Of a stretch of DNA of 64,000 nt, positions 41,872-51,268 are shown one piece after another. The position numbers and the translations under genes were made by a program. Origin of the DNA: Thermodesulfobacteriota bacterium (lineage in GTDB: Bacteria > Desulfobacterota > GWC2-55-46); the NCBI GenBank assembly GCA_030583865.1, contig CP129479.1:1760819-1824818 (forward strand). The letters are read 5' to 3'. Every line of letters begins with the position of its first letter. Within the stretch, counting starts at the first letter, position 1. The notes under the pieces were generated by a model. That model did no database searches, was not told the origin of the DNA, and worked only from the letters and a program-made list of their open reading frames with translations.

Positions 41872-41900
41872 ATACTATCAATATAAATTTTTGGTGTCAA
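41872..41900 (-). promoter_or_regulatory. Sigma-70-type promoter of the csp gene
   Basis: On the minus strand: TTGACA (41900-41895), a 17-base spacer, TAGTAT (41877-41872). Predicted transcription start near 41865, giving a leader of about 125 bases, as is common for cold-shock mRNAs. Confidence 0.8.
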
Positions 41901-41977
41901 GGACTTTTTTATTAAAACTAAACTTTTAATTTTGCTGCATTTTTCTGAGTTTACCACGGAAATGACCCGGCCGTCCT

Positions 41978-42883
41978 TCACTCCGCTATCTCGGATAGTC
42001 CGACTATCTCGACGCCTTCGAGGCCTGGAATGGCCTCCTTGAGCGCCCTTATGGTCTCGGGATAGGGATGCCCTATGGCGACGGCCTTGCCGCTCTTCCT
42101 CGCTATGCTGACCGCTTCCATCAGCTGGCCCTTTATGTAGTCCACGTCCCTATTGTTGTCGAGGAAGACGTCCCTCTCCGCGCTCCTGACCTTGAGCTTG
42201 CGCGCGATAGAGCCTCCGACGGTCTCGGCCGAGGTGCGGCTGTCGAGGAATAGCAGCCCCCTATCCTTTACGTTCCTAAGGACCACTCTCATCTTCTCAG
42301 GGTCTTCGGTAAACCTCGAGCCCATGTGGTTATTGAGGCCGATTGCGCCCGGGACGGACTTGAATCCCTCATCCAGCAGATAGGCTATCTCCTCGTCGGT
42401 CATCGCGACCAGGAGTGCGCCGTTCCCTGGGTTGTGCCCTTCCGTGTTCCTGGGCTCCATCGGCATGTGCACTATTACGTCAAGGCCGCCCGAGGCCGCC
42501 TCCCTGGAAACCTCCTTTGAATACCGCATCTTCGGCATCACCGCAATGGTGACGGGCTTATCGAGCGCAAGAAGCTCGCGGAGCTTATTGAGGTCGGGGC
42601 CCATGTCGTCTATGACGACGGCAAGCCTGGGTAGCGGAGGACGGGGTATCGCCTTCCCCGGCACCGGCTCTTCTTCAATGGGCGGAGGCGCTTCATGCGG
42701 AACGGGCCTCCTCTCGGGCTCGACCATCGCGGGAGGAGGAACGCTCGCCCTGGGCCTCTCCGGAGCTGTCCTCTCAAAGCCCATGTACTTGAGCCCCAGG
42801 ACGGCAATGATGGCGCCCGTTATAAACCCTAGCGCTATGAGCGCCAGGGTATACCCTCCGGTCTTTTTCCTTCTCTTTCCCAT
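41978..42883 (-). CDS. Divergent polysaccharide deacetylase family protein
   Basis: Membrane-anchored protein with one N-terminal TM (residues ~10-31, TLALIALGFITGAIIAVLGL), a proline-rich linker (~37-80) and a catalytic-like domain from about 85 (LAVVIDDMGPDLNKL...VTIAVMPKM...HMPMEP...GLNNHMGSRFTEDPE...LLFLDSRTS...IGHPYPETI). The IDDMG, NHMGS and IGHPYP motifs match the DUF610/YibQ divergent deacetylase group. Function in this group is unsettled; cell-wall or envelope carbohydrate is a guess. It lies at the end of the ftsEX-envC-ctpA gene string, an arrangement seen in several Gram-negative lineages. Confidence 0.88.
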   Translation of the reverse strand: MGKRRKKTGGYTLALIALGFITGAIIAVLGLKYMGFERTAPERPRASVPPPAMVEPERRPVPHEAPPPIEEEPVPGKAIPRPPLPRLAVVIDDMGPDLNKLRELLALDKPVTIAVMPKMRYSKEVSREAASGGLDVIVHMPMEPRNTEGHNPGNGALLVAMTDEEIAYLLDEGFKSVPGAIGLNNHMGSRFTEDPEKMRVVLRNVKDRGLLFLDSRTSAETVGGSIARKLKVRSAERDVFLDNNRDVDYIKGQLMEAVSIARKSGKAVAIGHPYPETIRALKEAIPGLEGVEIVGLSEIAE

Positions 42884-42899
42884 TCAGGCCGCCTCCATA

Positions 42900-42928
42900 A
42901 GGCAAAGGCCCCTTTCGGGGCCTTTGCC
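42900..42928 (-). terminator. Hairpin between ctpA and the deacetylase gene
   Basis: GGCAAAGGCCCC, loop GAAA, GGGGCCTTTGCC: a 12-bp perfect stem with no strong T-run. It could attenuate or stabilise the transcript between the two genes. Confidence 0.6.
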
Positions 42929-42950
42929 GACATCCTTACTGTTCTGAGTT

Positions 42951-44270
42951 TCAGCTCGCCTTGGCAGTGACCTTCTTCTGCAGCTGCTTCTTCAGGTACT
43001 CGACCGCTTCCTTGAGCTGTATGTCCTCGGGCTCTTCGCCCGGCTTGGACGGCTCAGCCGGGGCCGCCTTTATCTTTTCTATTTCCGGCTTCTCGCCCTT
43101 TTCCTCTGCAGCCGGCCCCTCGGGCGCGAGATGGCCCTCGAGGTCTGCCTCTTTGATATGCCCTTTCGGGGCCTCGCCCACCACGATGTCTGGCTCGATG
43201 CCTTTGGCCTGTATGGACCTGCCAGACGGCGTGTAATACTTGGACGTCGTAAGCCTGACGGCCGAGCCGTCCGAGAGCGGGATTATGGTCTGGACAGAGC
43301 CCTTGCCGAAGGTGGGCACGCCCATGACGACCGCCCTCTTGTGGTCCTGTAGGGCCCCGGCGACTATCTCGGAGGCCGAAGCGCTCCCGTTATTCACGAG
43401 CACTATTATCGGATAGTCCGGCTGGCTCCGGGCCTTGTCCGCGTTGAAGGTCATGTTCTGCCCGGGCGCCCTGCCCTTCGTATAGACAATGAGGCCGGAG
43501 TCGAGGAACTCGTTCGAGACAGAGACCGCCTCCTGGAGGAGCCCTCCGGGGTTGTTCCTCAAATCCAGCACCAGCCCCGTAAGCCCGCCGTTGGTCCTGG
43601 AGGCGAGGTCCTTCAAAGCCTTGTCAAGGTCCTCGGAGGTGCGCTCCTGGAACTGGTTCAGCTTGACGTAGCCGATGCCTTCCTCGAGCATCTTATATTT
43701 GACGCTCTTGACCTTTATGATGGCCCTGACGATCGTGAACGGCTTGGGCTCGTCGAACCCTTCCCTCATTATATGGATGGTCACCGGGGTGCCCTTGGGC
43801 CCCCTCATGAGACCTATCGCGTCCTGGATGCTTATGTCCTTGGTGTGCTTGTCCCCTATCTTCACGATCCTGTCGCCCGCGAGGATGCCTGCCGTGAAGG
43901 CCGGGGTGTCCTCTATGGGGGCGACTACCGTAAGGGCGTTGTCCCGCATGCCTATCTCGATGCCGAGGCCGCCGAAGCTCCCCCTGGTGTCGACCTGCAT
44001 CTCCTTGTACTCTTCGGGGGTCATGAAGCTCGAATGAGGGTCGAGCCCCTTGACCATGCCCTTTATGGAGTTGTAGATGACGTCCTTCGAGTCGATGTCC
44101 TCGGCATAGCTATCCTGCACGATGCCCAGGACGTCGGTATAGAGCTTCAGGGTCTCGTAGGTGCCGTCCGGCACCGAAGCCGACTTCTGCACCCCCCAGG
44201 ATGAAAATGAGAAGACCGCTATTATGGCCAAAGCCCCGGCCAGGAGCCTGGGGTCGAATATCTTCCTCAT
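42951..44270 (-). CDS. ctpA: Carboxyl-terminal processing protease (S41, PDZ)
   Basis: Periplasmic serine protease with a Ser-Lys dyad. Signal peptide at 1-29. N-terminal helical part with LDPHSSFMTPEEY, PDZ domain at about 85-165 (GSFGGLGIEIGMRDNALTVVAPIEDTPAFTAGI), then protease core with VNNGSASASEIVAGALQDH (Ser) and GKGSVQTII (Lys). C-terminal Pro/Glu/Lys-rich tail. 439 aa from the ATG at 44270; the TTG just before it is not needed. In many bacteria CtpA processes or regulates cell-wall hydrolases, which fits its place after envC and ftsEX. Confidence 0.95.
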   Translation of the reverse strand: MRKIFDPRLLAGALAIIAVFSFSSWGVQKSASVPDGTYETLKLYTDVLGIVQDSYAEDIDSKDVIYNSIKGMVKGLDPHSSFMTPEEYKEMQVDTRGSFGGLGIEIGMRDNALTVVAPIEDTPAFTAGILAGDRIVKIGDKHTKDISIQDAIGLMRGPKGTPVTIHIMREGFDEPKPFTIVRAIIKVKSVKYKMLEEGIGYVKLNQFQERTSEDLDKALKDLASRTNGGLTGLVLDLRNNPGGLLQEAVSVSNEFLDSGLIVYTKGRAPGQNMTFNADKARSQPDYPIIVLVNNGSASASEIVAGALQDHKRAVVMGVPTFGKGSVQTIIPLSDGSAVRLTTSKYYTPSGRSIQAKGIEPDIVVGEAPKGHIKEADLEGHLAPEGPAAEEKGEKPEIEKIKAAPAEPSKPGEEPEDIQLKEAVEYLKKQLQKKVTAKAS

Positions 44271-44373
44271 CAAAATTTTTTCCTCCTTCTCTGCGCTATG
44301 AAAGCCGAAACTGGCCGCAGTTCCAACATTATAACAAATGACGAGCCGTCCTTAAAACACAAAAATCACATAA

Positions 44374-44514
44374 GGGTGACTCTAAAAATTAAGGATTTTT
44401 CCGAGGTCAAGGAAGGGCGGAAATAAAAAGCGCAGCATATATGGGAATATGTGAGCTTTTTTATTCAGCCCTGACACAGAGACCAGGAAAAATAATCATT
44501 TTTAGAGGTAGCCT
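44374..44514 (+). repeat. Dispersed palindromic repeat, family B copy 2
   Basis: About 141 bp, from GGTGACTCTAAAAATT to AATCATTTTTAGAGGTAGCC, with a central stem AGCATATAT...AATATGTGAGC. It ends seven bases before the stop codon of the EnvC-like gene. Same orientation as copies 1 and 3. Confidence 0.85.
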
Positions 44515-44521
44515 TAATTTT

Positions 44522-45685
44522 TTACCGCGTTGAAAGCCAGGCCATCGGGTCCCTGGGGACCCCCTTCTGCCGTATCTCGAAATAAAGGCCGGGCCTGCCG
44601 TCCGGGCCGGAGTCGCCTATCAGGCCGACCTCAGCCCCGGATTCGACCTCGTCGCCCGTCTCCTTCAGGACCTTGCCGAGATGCGCGTAAAGGGTATAGA
44701 AGCCGCCCTTGTGGTCTATAATCATAACCTGCCCGTAGCCCTTGAGCCACCCGACATAAATCACCTTGCCGGCGTAGACGCCCTTTACCGGCTGCCCGAG
44801 CGGTGACTCTATCGTGATGCCGTTATTGAAGGTAACCGTCTGGAACTTCGGGTGTTTTACCTTCCCGTAGAACGAGACGACCTTTCCCTTTACCGGCATG
44901 GGCAGCCTCCCCTTCATCGAAGGGAAACCGGCGCCCGGCGGCGGCGATTCGTCTTCCGCGGCCCTCAGCCTGTCTATGAGCTTCGATAGCTCCGCCGCGG
45001 CCTCCTCTAGCTCCTTGGCGACCCGCTCGCGCCTCGCCTTCTCCTGCTTGACGCTCGCAAGGAGCGCGAGCTTTTTCCTCTGGATGGCCTCAGCCTCCTT
45101 CTGCCTTGAGAGGGCCTCTCCCCTGGCCTTGCCTAGCTCGGCAAGGAGCCCGGCGTTTTTCTCCTTCTCGGCCTCAAGGCTTGCTATTATCGCCGAGAAG
45201 TCCTCCATGAGCTCGGCGTCCATGTCCATCAGCATCGTGAGGTATTTGTGCCTCTTGCCAAGGTTCCCGGCGTCCGATGAGAAGAGGACCTCCACCGCCT
45301 CGCCCCTTTTCATCTTGTACATGGCCTTGAGCCTTGCCTTGAGCCTGTCCGCGAGCTCCTTTTTCCGCGCCTCGAGCCTCTCTATCTCGGCGCCGACCTT
45401 CGCCGACTCCTTCCGTATCTTCTGGATCGAAGCCCTTACGGCCCTGAGCTCTTCCCTCTTGGCCTCGAGGTCCTTGCTTATCCCCTCGAGCTCGCCGAGT
45501 ATGCCGGTTTCCTTCTCGGCGGCCTCGGTAATCCCTTTTTTATTTTCCCTTATCTGCCGCTTTACGTCCTCGAGGCTCTTCTCTTTTTTAAGAAGCTCCT
45601 GCCTTGCGCTCTTCTCGGCGGCAAGGGCATTGCCCCAGCACGCCGCGATAAGGAGCGGGAGGAGCGCAAGGACAAGCCGCCTCAT
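44522..45685 (-). CDS. envC: EnvC-like murein hydrolase activator (degenerate LytM)
   Basis: Exported protein: signal peptide at 1-23, long coiled coil at about 25-245 (Lys/Glu-rich), then a LytM/M23 domain at about 265-387. The zinc ligands of active M23 enzymes are missing: the GxxxHxGxD segment reads NNGITIES, and the HxH motif reads GLYFEI. This is the EnvC situation, in which the domain activates amidases rather than cutting murein. The adjacent ftsE and ftsX genes complete the FtsEX-EnvC complex that controls septal splitting. The start overlaps the ftsX stop by four bases. Confidence 0.9.
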   Translation of the reverse strand: MRRLVLALLPLLIAACWGNALAAEKSARQELLKKEKSLEDVKRQIRENKKGITEAAEKETGILGELEGISKDLEAKREELRAVRASIQKIRKESAKVGAEIERLEARKKELADRLKARLKAMYKMKRGEAVEVLFSSDAGNLGKRHKYLTMLMDMDAELMEDFSAIIASLEAEKEKNAGLLAELGKARGEALSRQKEAEAIQRKKLALLASVKQEKARRERVAKELEEAAAELSKLIDRLRAAEDESPPPGAGFPSMKGRLPMPVKGKVVSFYGKVKHPKFQTVTFNNGITIESPLGQPVKGVYAGKVIYVGWLKGYGQVMIIDHKGGFYTLYAHLGKVLKETGDEVESGAEVGLIGDSGPDGRPGLYFEIRQKGVPRDPMAWLSTR

Positions 45686-46578
45686 ACCTTGAGGAACCTG
45701 TTCATGGATATGAGGCTCCCGGCAACGCCCATTATTACACCCGAGGCGGCGAGCACAACGAGAAAGAGCGGGACCGGGTAGGGCATCTCAAGGGCGAACC
45801 TCAGGTACGGAGGCACCTGGCCCATTATCGCGGCCCTGCCGGCGGCCAGTATGCCCATCGCGAGGAGGCCGCCGAAAACGCCCTGGATTACGCCCTCTAT
45901 CATGAAGGGCGCCTTCACGTACATGTCAGAGGCGCCGACGAGCTTCATTATCTCGATCTCGTCCCGGCGCGAGTAGACCGCGAGCCTTATCGTATTGGAG
46001 ATTATGAAGAGGGTCGCGGCGGCGAGAAAAAGGCCGATGGTCGCGGCGGCGAGCTTTATGAACCTCAGCAGGGAGGCGAGCTTCTCGGCCCATTCCTTGC
46101 TGTACTGCACCTCCTCGACCCAGGCCTCGGCCTTGAGCCCCGAAACGATTGATGCAAGCCTCGCGGGCTCTATGTACTCTTCGTGTACCTTGATCTCGAA
46201 CGACGCCGGGAGCGGGTTTGAATCGACCCCTTCGAGTATGCCCTCGTGCCCCTTGAGCTCGAGCCTCAATTCTCCGAGGGCCTTCTCCTTGGATACGAAC
46301 TCCGCGCCCCTGACCCCTTCCATCCCGAGTATCTTCTCCTTCAGGGCCTCTGGGGACGGGCCGGGGGCGTCTTTCAGGTAAGCTATGACCTGGGTCCTGT
46401 CGCCCCAGCTCTTTACGACCGTATTGAGGTTCGTTATCACGAAGGCGAAGAGCGAGAATATCGCGAGCGAAAACCCGAGCGTAAGCGAGGTAAGCGCCGT
46501 CGTGCCCTTGTTCTCCTTGAGGGAGCCCAGGGCGTCGGAGACGATGTAGAAGATATTCGCCGAGCCTGTCCCCGCCAT
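45682..46578 (-). CDS. ftsX: Cell-division ABC permease FtsX
   Basis: Inner-membrane partner of FtsE with four TM segments: at about 38-57 (LGFSLAIFSLFAFVITNL), then after a periplasmic loop of ~110 residues three more at about 172-195, 222-245 and 262-288. The loop (VIAYLKDAPGPSPEALKEKILGMEGVRGAEFVSKEKAL) is the PLD/EnvC-binding region of FtsX. Transmits ATP-driven changes to EnvC. The ORF starts directly at the ftsE stop. Confidence 0.94.
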   Translation of the reverse strand: MAGTGSANIFYIVSDALGSLKENKGTTALTSLTLGFSLAIFSLFAFVITNLNTVVKSWGDRTQVIAYLKDAPGPSPEALKEKILGMEGVRGAEFVSKEKALGELRLELKGHEGILEGVDSNPLPASFEIKVHEEYIEPARLASIVSGLKAEAWVEEVQYSKEWAEKLASLLRFIKLAAATIGLFLAAATLFIISNTIRLAVYSRRDEIEIMKLVGASDMYVKAPFMIEGVIQGVFGGLLAMGILAAGRAAIMGQVPPYLRFALEMPYPVPLFLVVLAASGVIMGVAGSLISMNRFLKV

Positions 46579-47235
46579 CTACGCGAGCCTCCCGGCCTCG
46601 AGGGCTATGGTGCGCTTCGCGTACCTTTCAAGGAGGCCCTTGTCGTGCGTTGCGACTACCACGGTAGTGCCGCGGCTGTTCACTTCCCTGAAAAGCTCTA
46701 TTATCTGGACCGAGAGCTCGGGGTCGAGGTTTCCCGTAGGCTCGTCCGCGAGTATTATGGCCGGGTCCTTCACGAGGGCCCTTGCGATGGCCACCCTCTG
46801 CTGCTCCCCGCCGGAGAGCTGAAGCGGCTTGAAATTCGCGCGGTGCTGGAGCCTCACATAGGAGAGCATTTTCGTTACCCGCTTTTTTATCTCCGAAGGA
46901 GGCGTCCCCATGACCTTCAGGGAAAGGGCTATGTTGTCGTATACGCTTTTTTTCGGAAGGAGCTTGAAATCCTGGAATACGAACCCGATACGCCTCCTCA
47001 AGGGCGGGAGCTCCTCAGGGGGTATCCTCACGTAGTTCCTCCCGTCGAGTATTATCTGACCCTCGGTAGGCGCCTCGGAGCCGCACATTATCTTAAGGAG
47101 GGTGGATTTGCCGGCGCCGCTCGGCCCGGTTATGAAGACGAACTCGCCTTTCTGCACCTTGAGCGTTATGTCCGTAAGGGCCGGCGCGCCGCCCTCGTAG
47201 CTCTTGGAGACATGGAACATCTGTATCATCGGCAA
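46579..47235 (-). CDS. ftsE: Cell-division ABC ATPase FtsE
   Basis: 218 aa. Walker A GPSGAGKST, Q-loop FVFQDFKLLP, signature LSGGEQQRVAIARA, Walker B IILADEPTGNLDPE, H-loop VATHD. MIQMFHVSKSYEGG at the N-terminus is typical FtsE. Works with FtsX to recruit and switch the EnvC-like amidase activator. First gene of the operon. Confidence 0.96.
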   Translation of the reverse strand: MPMIQMFHVSKSYEGGAPALTDITLKVQKGEFVFITGPSGAGKSTLLKIMCGSEAPTEGQIILDGRNYVRIPPEELPPLRRRIGFVFQDFKLLPKKSVYDNIALSLKVMGTPPSEIKKRVTKMLSYVRLQHRANFKPLQLSGGEQQRVAIARALVKDPAIILADEPTGNLDPELSVQIIELFREVNSRGTTVVVATHDKGLLERYAKRTIALEAGRLA

Positions 47236-47432
47236 CAGTCCTCTGGGGAGGAAATATCTGGAAAAGACTCGTTTTTTCAGCTACTTGAGGAAAAACCGGG
47301 ACCGGGATATTATCCCAGCAGCGCCCTTTCCTGTCAAGCGGTATCGGGCCTTGGAAAGCGGGGAATAACATCGAGAAGCGTATCGAAGGACTTTTTGCTC
47401 AGGAAAGAAAGAATTTGGCGTGATTGCTTATG

Positions 47433-47574
47433 GGCAACCTCTAAAAATTGGAAATTTTTCCCGCAATCAAGGAAGGGCGGGAATAGAAAGCGGAGCATAT
47501 ACGTGAATATGTGAGCATTTTTATTCCCGCCCTGACGCAGAGTCCGGGGAAAATAGCAATTTTTAGAGGTTGCC
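47433..47574 (+). repeat. Dispersed palindromic repeat, family B copy 3
   Basis: The best-formed copy: GGCAACCTCTAAAAATTG at the left and CAATTTTTAGAGGTTGCC at the right are nearly perfect inverse complements; an inner stem GCGGGAATA...TATTCCCGC encloses GCATAT...ATATGTGAGC. It abuts the stop codon (47574-47576) of the ComA-like gene. Confidence 0.9.
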
Positions 47575-48413
47575 TAAGGCTTGTATGTGACCACCCTCCC
47601 CCACACGTCCTTCGTGCCCCATATGCCGGAACGTAGGCTTTCGAGGAGCACAATCTGGCTGTGGTCCACGAAGAGGTTCACCTCCGGACCGTAGCTCTTA
47701 ACGTACCATGTGAAGACCTCGGGGTCCGCGGCCTCGAACATGACCCGGTCGAGCCCCAGCTCCCCGATAAAGGCGCTTATCACGTCCGTCCGCCAGCTTG
47801 AGACGCCTTCGGTTATGCCTTCCGACTCGACCATGATCATCGACGCGCCCGCGTCAAGGTGCCTTTTAGCCTGCCGGATGGCCCAGCCGGGGTCCTGGAC
47901 GCCTTCGGAGGCGAGCTCCCTTGAGGGGCTGCCCCCACCGGCTCCGAACTGTATCCCGACCTCGGCCTTGGCCCTCAAGCCCGCGGCGACTATCTTCGAG
48001 GTCAGCCTTACCATGTCGTCCACCGGGACGGAGATGAATCCCTTCGAGACCTCTATTATGTCGAACTCGAAATCCTTGCATTCTTCAATGTATTTATCGA
48101 CCGCGTCCGCGCCCCTCGTGAGCACATGCTCGATGAATCCGCCGGTATCGACCTCCACGCCGTAGGCGTGCGCAAGGTCTATTATGTCGCGGAGCGCCTG
48201 CGCCGGCATGAGGGAGAAGGAGCCGCCGGCGAACTTCAATATGTCGACGTATTCGCCGAAGGTCTCGAATATGTCCTCGAGCTGCCTTTTGCCCACGGGC
48301 GTATAATAGGGGCCGCGTATCTCGGTTATTCCCCTTTGCCTGGGCTTGGCATCCCGCCTGTTAAGCCCCATGAACGAAAAGGCGCGCCGCTCTTTCCCGG
48401 AAGTCTCATCCAT
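47574..48413 (-). CDS. ComA-like phosphosulfolactate synthase family protein
   Basis: TIM-barrel enzyme of the family that adds sulfite to phosphoenolpyruvate to give phosphosulfolactate, first step of coenzyme M synthesis in archaea. Signatures: RGITEIRGPYYTPVG, VDILKFAGGSFSLMP, YGVEVDTGGFIEHVL, FDIIEVSKGFISVP, KAEVGIQFGAGG, DAGASMIMVESEGITE, NLFVDHSQIVLLE. ComA homologues also occur in bacteria and plants with unclear roles. No other coenzyme M or sulfolactate genes are nearby. The start ATG at 48413 follows GGGAGG; 279 aa. The 3' end is marked by repeat B3. It could make sulfolactate for other uses, or a different sulfonate. Confidence 0.85.
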   Translation of the reverse strand: MDETSGKERRAFSFMGLNRRDAKPRQRGITEIRGPYYTPVGKRQLEDIFETFGEYVDILKFAGGSFSLMPAQALRDIIDLAHAYGVEVDTGGFIEHVLTRGADAVDKYIEECKDFEFDIIEVSKGFISVPVDDMVRLTSKIVAAGLRAKAEVGIQFGAGGGSPSRELASEGVQDPGWAIRQAKRHLDAGASMIMVESEGITEGVSSWRTDVISAFIGELGLDRVMFEAADPEVFTWYVKSYGPEVNLFVDHSQIVLLESLRSGIWGTKDVWGRVVTYKP

Positions 48414-48499
48414 GACGGCCTCCCTGGTCGAGATTCGCAATATGAAACCGCCCCTACGCTAGGGGCCTGTAGAATTTCAAAAACAGGACTGGCGCGGAA

Positions 48500-51232
48500 T
48501 CAGGACCCGTGCCTTCCATGCCTGATCCCGGTCGTCCTCTGGCTTTTCCTGTCTATCAGGAATTTCTCCAGTTCCACGAGGACGAAAACCGTAAACGCGA
48601 CCGCCACTATCCTCAGCCAGTCCGATGCTCCTATATCGGCCGTACCGAAGAGCGTCTGCAAGAACGGAACGTATGTGAACAGGAGCTGGAAGAAGACGAC
48701 CAGGGTTATCGCGACAAGGGCGTACCTGTTGCCGAAGAACCCTTCGAAGGACACCACGGACCTCCTCAGGTACCTGGTGTTCAGGAGATAGAAGACCTCG
48801 AACATGACGAGCGTATTCACGGCCACCGTCCGGGCCTCCTCTATCGGGGTACCGTTAGTCCTCTCCATGACGAAGAGCCCGAACGTCCCGACAATGATGA
48901 TGCCGGAGACGAAAAGTATCCTCCATATGAGAAAGGCCGAGAGTATCGGCTCCTTGGGGTCCCTCGGGGGACGCCTCATGATGTCCGCCTCGGGCGGCTC
49001 GAAGGCGAGCGAAAGGGCAAGGGTCACGGCGGTTATCATGTTAACCCAGAGTATCTGGACCGGGGTTATCGGGAGCATCATCCCGGAGAATATGGCGGCA
49101 AGTATTATGCCCGCCTCGCCCCCGTTCGTGGGGAGTATGAACGTTATCGACTTTATTATGTTGTCGTAGACGGTCCTACCCTCCTCGACCGCGTTCGATA
49201 TCGAGGCGAAGTTGTCGTCGGCAAGTACCATCTCCGAGGACTCCTTAGCGACCTCGGTCCCCTTTATGCCCATTGCCACTCCGACGTCGGCCCTCTTGAG
49301 GGCCGGGGCGTCGTTCACGCCGTCGCCTGTCATGGCCGCTATCTCGCCGTTGTCCTGAAGGGCCTCGACGAGCTTCAGCTTGTGCTCAGGGCTTACGCGC
49401 GCGAAGACGTCGCAGTCGGTGACCGCTTCTTTCAGGCTGGCCGCGTCCATTGACTCGACCTCCTCGCCGGTTATGGCCTGTTTGTTCTCGCCTATGCCGA
49501 TGGCGGTGCCTATGGCCCGGGCGGTGAGGGCGTGGTCGCCGGTTATCATCTTGACACGTATTCCGGCGGACTTGCAGAGCGCCACGGCGCTTATCGCCTC
49601 GGCCCTGGGCGGGTCGATTATGCCGAACATCCCTAGAAGCGTAAGGCCGCCTTCCACGTCTGAAAAGGAAAGCTCATGCATATCCGCCGATACCGGCTTG
49701 CAAGCGACCGCTATGAGCCTCTGCCCCTGGCTCGCGGTTTCCGCCACCTTGCCCTGCCACCAGGACGCGTCAAGGGGCTCTTCGCCTCCCCCGGGAGCCC
49801 TTTGCGCGCGACACATCCTCAAGACCCGTTCAGGCGCGCCCTTTAGAAATATGAAGGCGTGCCCTTCGTGGTCGTGGTTGAGGGTCGCCATGAAGCGGTG
49901 CTCGGATTCGAAGGGTATCGCGTCCTCCCTCGGGAACGTCTCGTTGAGGAGCGCGTGGTCCAGCCCGGCCTTGAGCGCCAGGGTCACGAGCGCCCCCTCG
50001 GTAGGGTCGCCGTTTACCATCCACCCTTCGTCGTCCTTGCTGAGGCTGGCGTCGTTACATAGGAGGCCGGCCCTCGCCATATCCATGAGCCACGGGTGGT
50101 CGTCGGGGACTGCGTCCCTGCCTTCGAGGAGAAAGCCGCCGTGGGGGTCGTAGCCCACGCCGCTCACGGCGAAGGTCTTGCCCGGGGTTATTACCGTCTG
50201 GACGGTCATCTCGTTACGGGTGAGCGTGCCTGTCTTGTCCGAGCATATGACGGTCACGGAGCCGAGCGTTTCGACCGCCGGGAGGCGCCTTATTATCGCG
50301 TTACGCCTCGCCATCCTCTGGACGCCTATGGCGAGCGTTATCGTAATTATGGCGGGCAGCCCCTCGGGTATGGCGGCGACCGCGAGGCCAATGCCGGCGA
50401 GGAACATCTCTCCTGCCGAATAGTCCCTCACGAGTATGCCGAAAAAGAACGTCGCGGCGGCAAGCGCGATTATCGCGGCGGAGAGCCACCTTCCGAACTG
50501 GGCCATGCTGAGGAGGAGGCGAGTCGTAAGGGGCTCTACCTCAGAAAGGAGAGAGCTTATGCGTCCTATCTCCGTCGAGTCGCCCGTCGCAACGACGACC
50601 CCGCTCGCCTGGCCGTAAGTGACGAGCGTGCCTGAAAAGGCGAGAGAGCTCCTGTCGCCGATGGTCGCTTGCTCCGGCACGGGCTCGGCCCTTTTTTCGA
50701 CCGGCACCGACTCGCCGGTGAGAGCCGCCTCGTCGACCCTCAGGCTCTTGACCGAAACCAGCCTCATGTCTGCCGGCACCTTGTCCCCGGACTGGAGGAA
50801 GACCATGTCGCCCGGGACAAGCTCCTCGGCGTGGATAGTGGTCTTCACGTTGTCACGGAGGACGAGCGCGTTCAGCGACAGCATCTTCTTTATCGCGTCC
50901 AGCGCCTTTTCGGCCTTGCCCTCCTGGATGAACCCGATGAGCGCGTTTACGAGGACGACCCCCAGAATGACCCCGGAGTCCACCCAGTGCTCAAGGAGCG
51001 CCGTTATCACAGCGGCAATAAGGAGCACGTAGATGAGGACGTTATGGAATTGCGAGAAAAACCTGGCGAGCGGCCCCCGCTTTTTCTGCGGAGTGAGGCG
51101 GTTGGGGCCGAACTCCTTGAGCCTCCGGGCCGCCTCTGGCGCGGTAATACCCTTTGGCCCCGAATCGAGGGCCTCCAGGGCCTCCTTTACGCCGAGCGAA
51201 TGCCATTTCACTTCAGTCAACTTCTCCTTCAT
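48500..51232 (-). CDS. P-type cation ATPase, P2-type (Ca2+ or Mn2+/Ca2+)
   Basis: Ten-helix cation pump. Actuator TGES at 172-175, M4 metal site PEGLP at 289-293, phosphorylation Asp in DKTGTLT (D332), then TGD and [11 protein letters not shown] near the C-terminal half, followed by six TM segments. The N-terminal soluble start ([17 protein letters not shown]) is the P2 layout. The PEGLP motif and the overall form resemble SERCA/PMR1-like and bacterial Ca2+ ATPases such as LMCA1; metal specificity is not certain. 910 aa. A terminator-like hairpin lies directly before its start codon. Confidence 0.95.
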   Translation of the reverse strand: MKEKLTEVKWHSLGVKEALEALDSGPKGITAPEAARRLKEFGPNRLTPQKKRGPLARFFSQFHNVLIYVLLIAAVITALLEHWVDSGVILGVVLVNALIGFIQEGKAEKALDAIKKMLSLNALVLRDNVKTTIHAEELVPGDMVFLQSGDKVPADMRLVSVKSLRVDEAALTGESVPVEKRAEPVPEQATIGDRSSLAFSGTLVTYGQASGVVVATGDSTEIGRISSLLSEVEPLTTRLLLSMAQFGRWLSAAIIALAAATFFFGILVRDYSAGEMFLAGIGLAVAAIPEGLPAIITITLAIGVQRMARRNAIIRRLPAVETLGSVTVICSDKTGTLTRNEMTVQTVITPGKTFAVSGVGYDPHGGFLLEGRDAVPDDHPWLMDMARAGLLCNDASLSKDDEGWMVNGDPTEGALVTLALKAGLDHALLNETFPREDAIPFESEHRFMATLNHDHEGHAFIFLKGAPERVLRMCRAQRAPGGGEEPLDASWWQGKVAETASQGQRLIAVACKPVSADMHELSFSDVEGGLTLLGMFGIIDPPRAEAISAVALCKSAGIRVKMITGDHALTARAIGTAIGIGENKQAITGEEVESMDAASLKEAVTDCDVFARVSPEHKLKLVEALQDNGEIAAMTGDGVNDAPALKRADVGVAMGIKGTEVAKESSEMVLADDNFASISNAVEEGRTVYDNIIKSITFILPTNGGEAGIILAAIFSGMMLPITPVQILWVNMITAVTLALSLAFEPPEADIMRRPPRDPKEPILSAFLIWRILFVSGIIIVGTFGLFVMERTNGTPIEEARTVAVNTLVMFEVFYLLNTRYLRRSVVSFEGFFGNRYALVAITLVVFFQLLFTYVPFLQTLFGTADIGASDWLRIVAVAFTVFVLVELEKFLIDRKSQRTTGIRHGRHGS

Positions 51233-51243
51233 CTGACCCCCCG

Positions 51244-51268
51244 AAAAAATCCGGGCCGTCGGCCCGGA
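51244..51268 (-). terminator. Terminator-like hairpin right before the P-type ATPase start
   Basis: On the minus strand: TCCGGGCC, loop GAC, GGCCCGGA, then six T, followed by CGGGGGGTCAG and the ATG. The U-run ends about 12 bases before the start codon, so the hairpin separates promoter from ribosome binding site. It fits an attenuator rather than the end of another gene, because the only gene upstream is divergent. Confidence 0.7.

Noticed and set aside
46246-47514. 422-aa plus-strand ORF
   Set aside because: Antisense to ftsX and ftsE, which have full motif sets.
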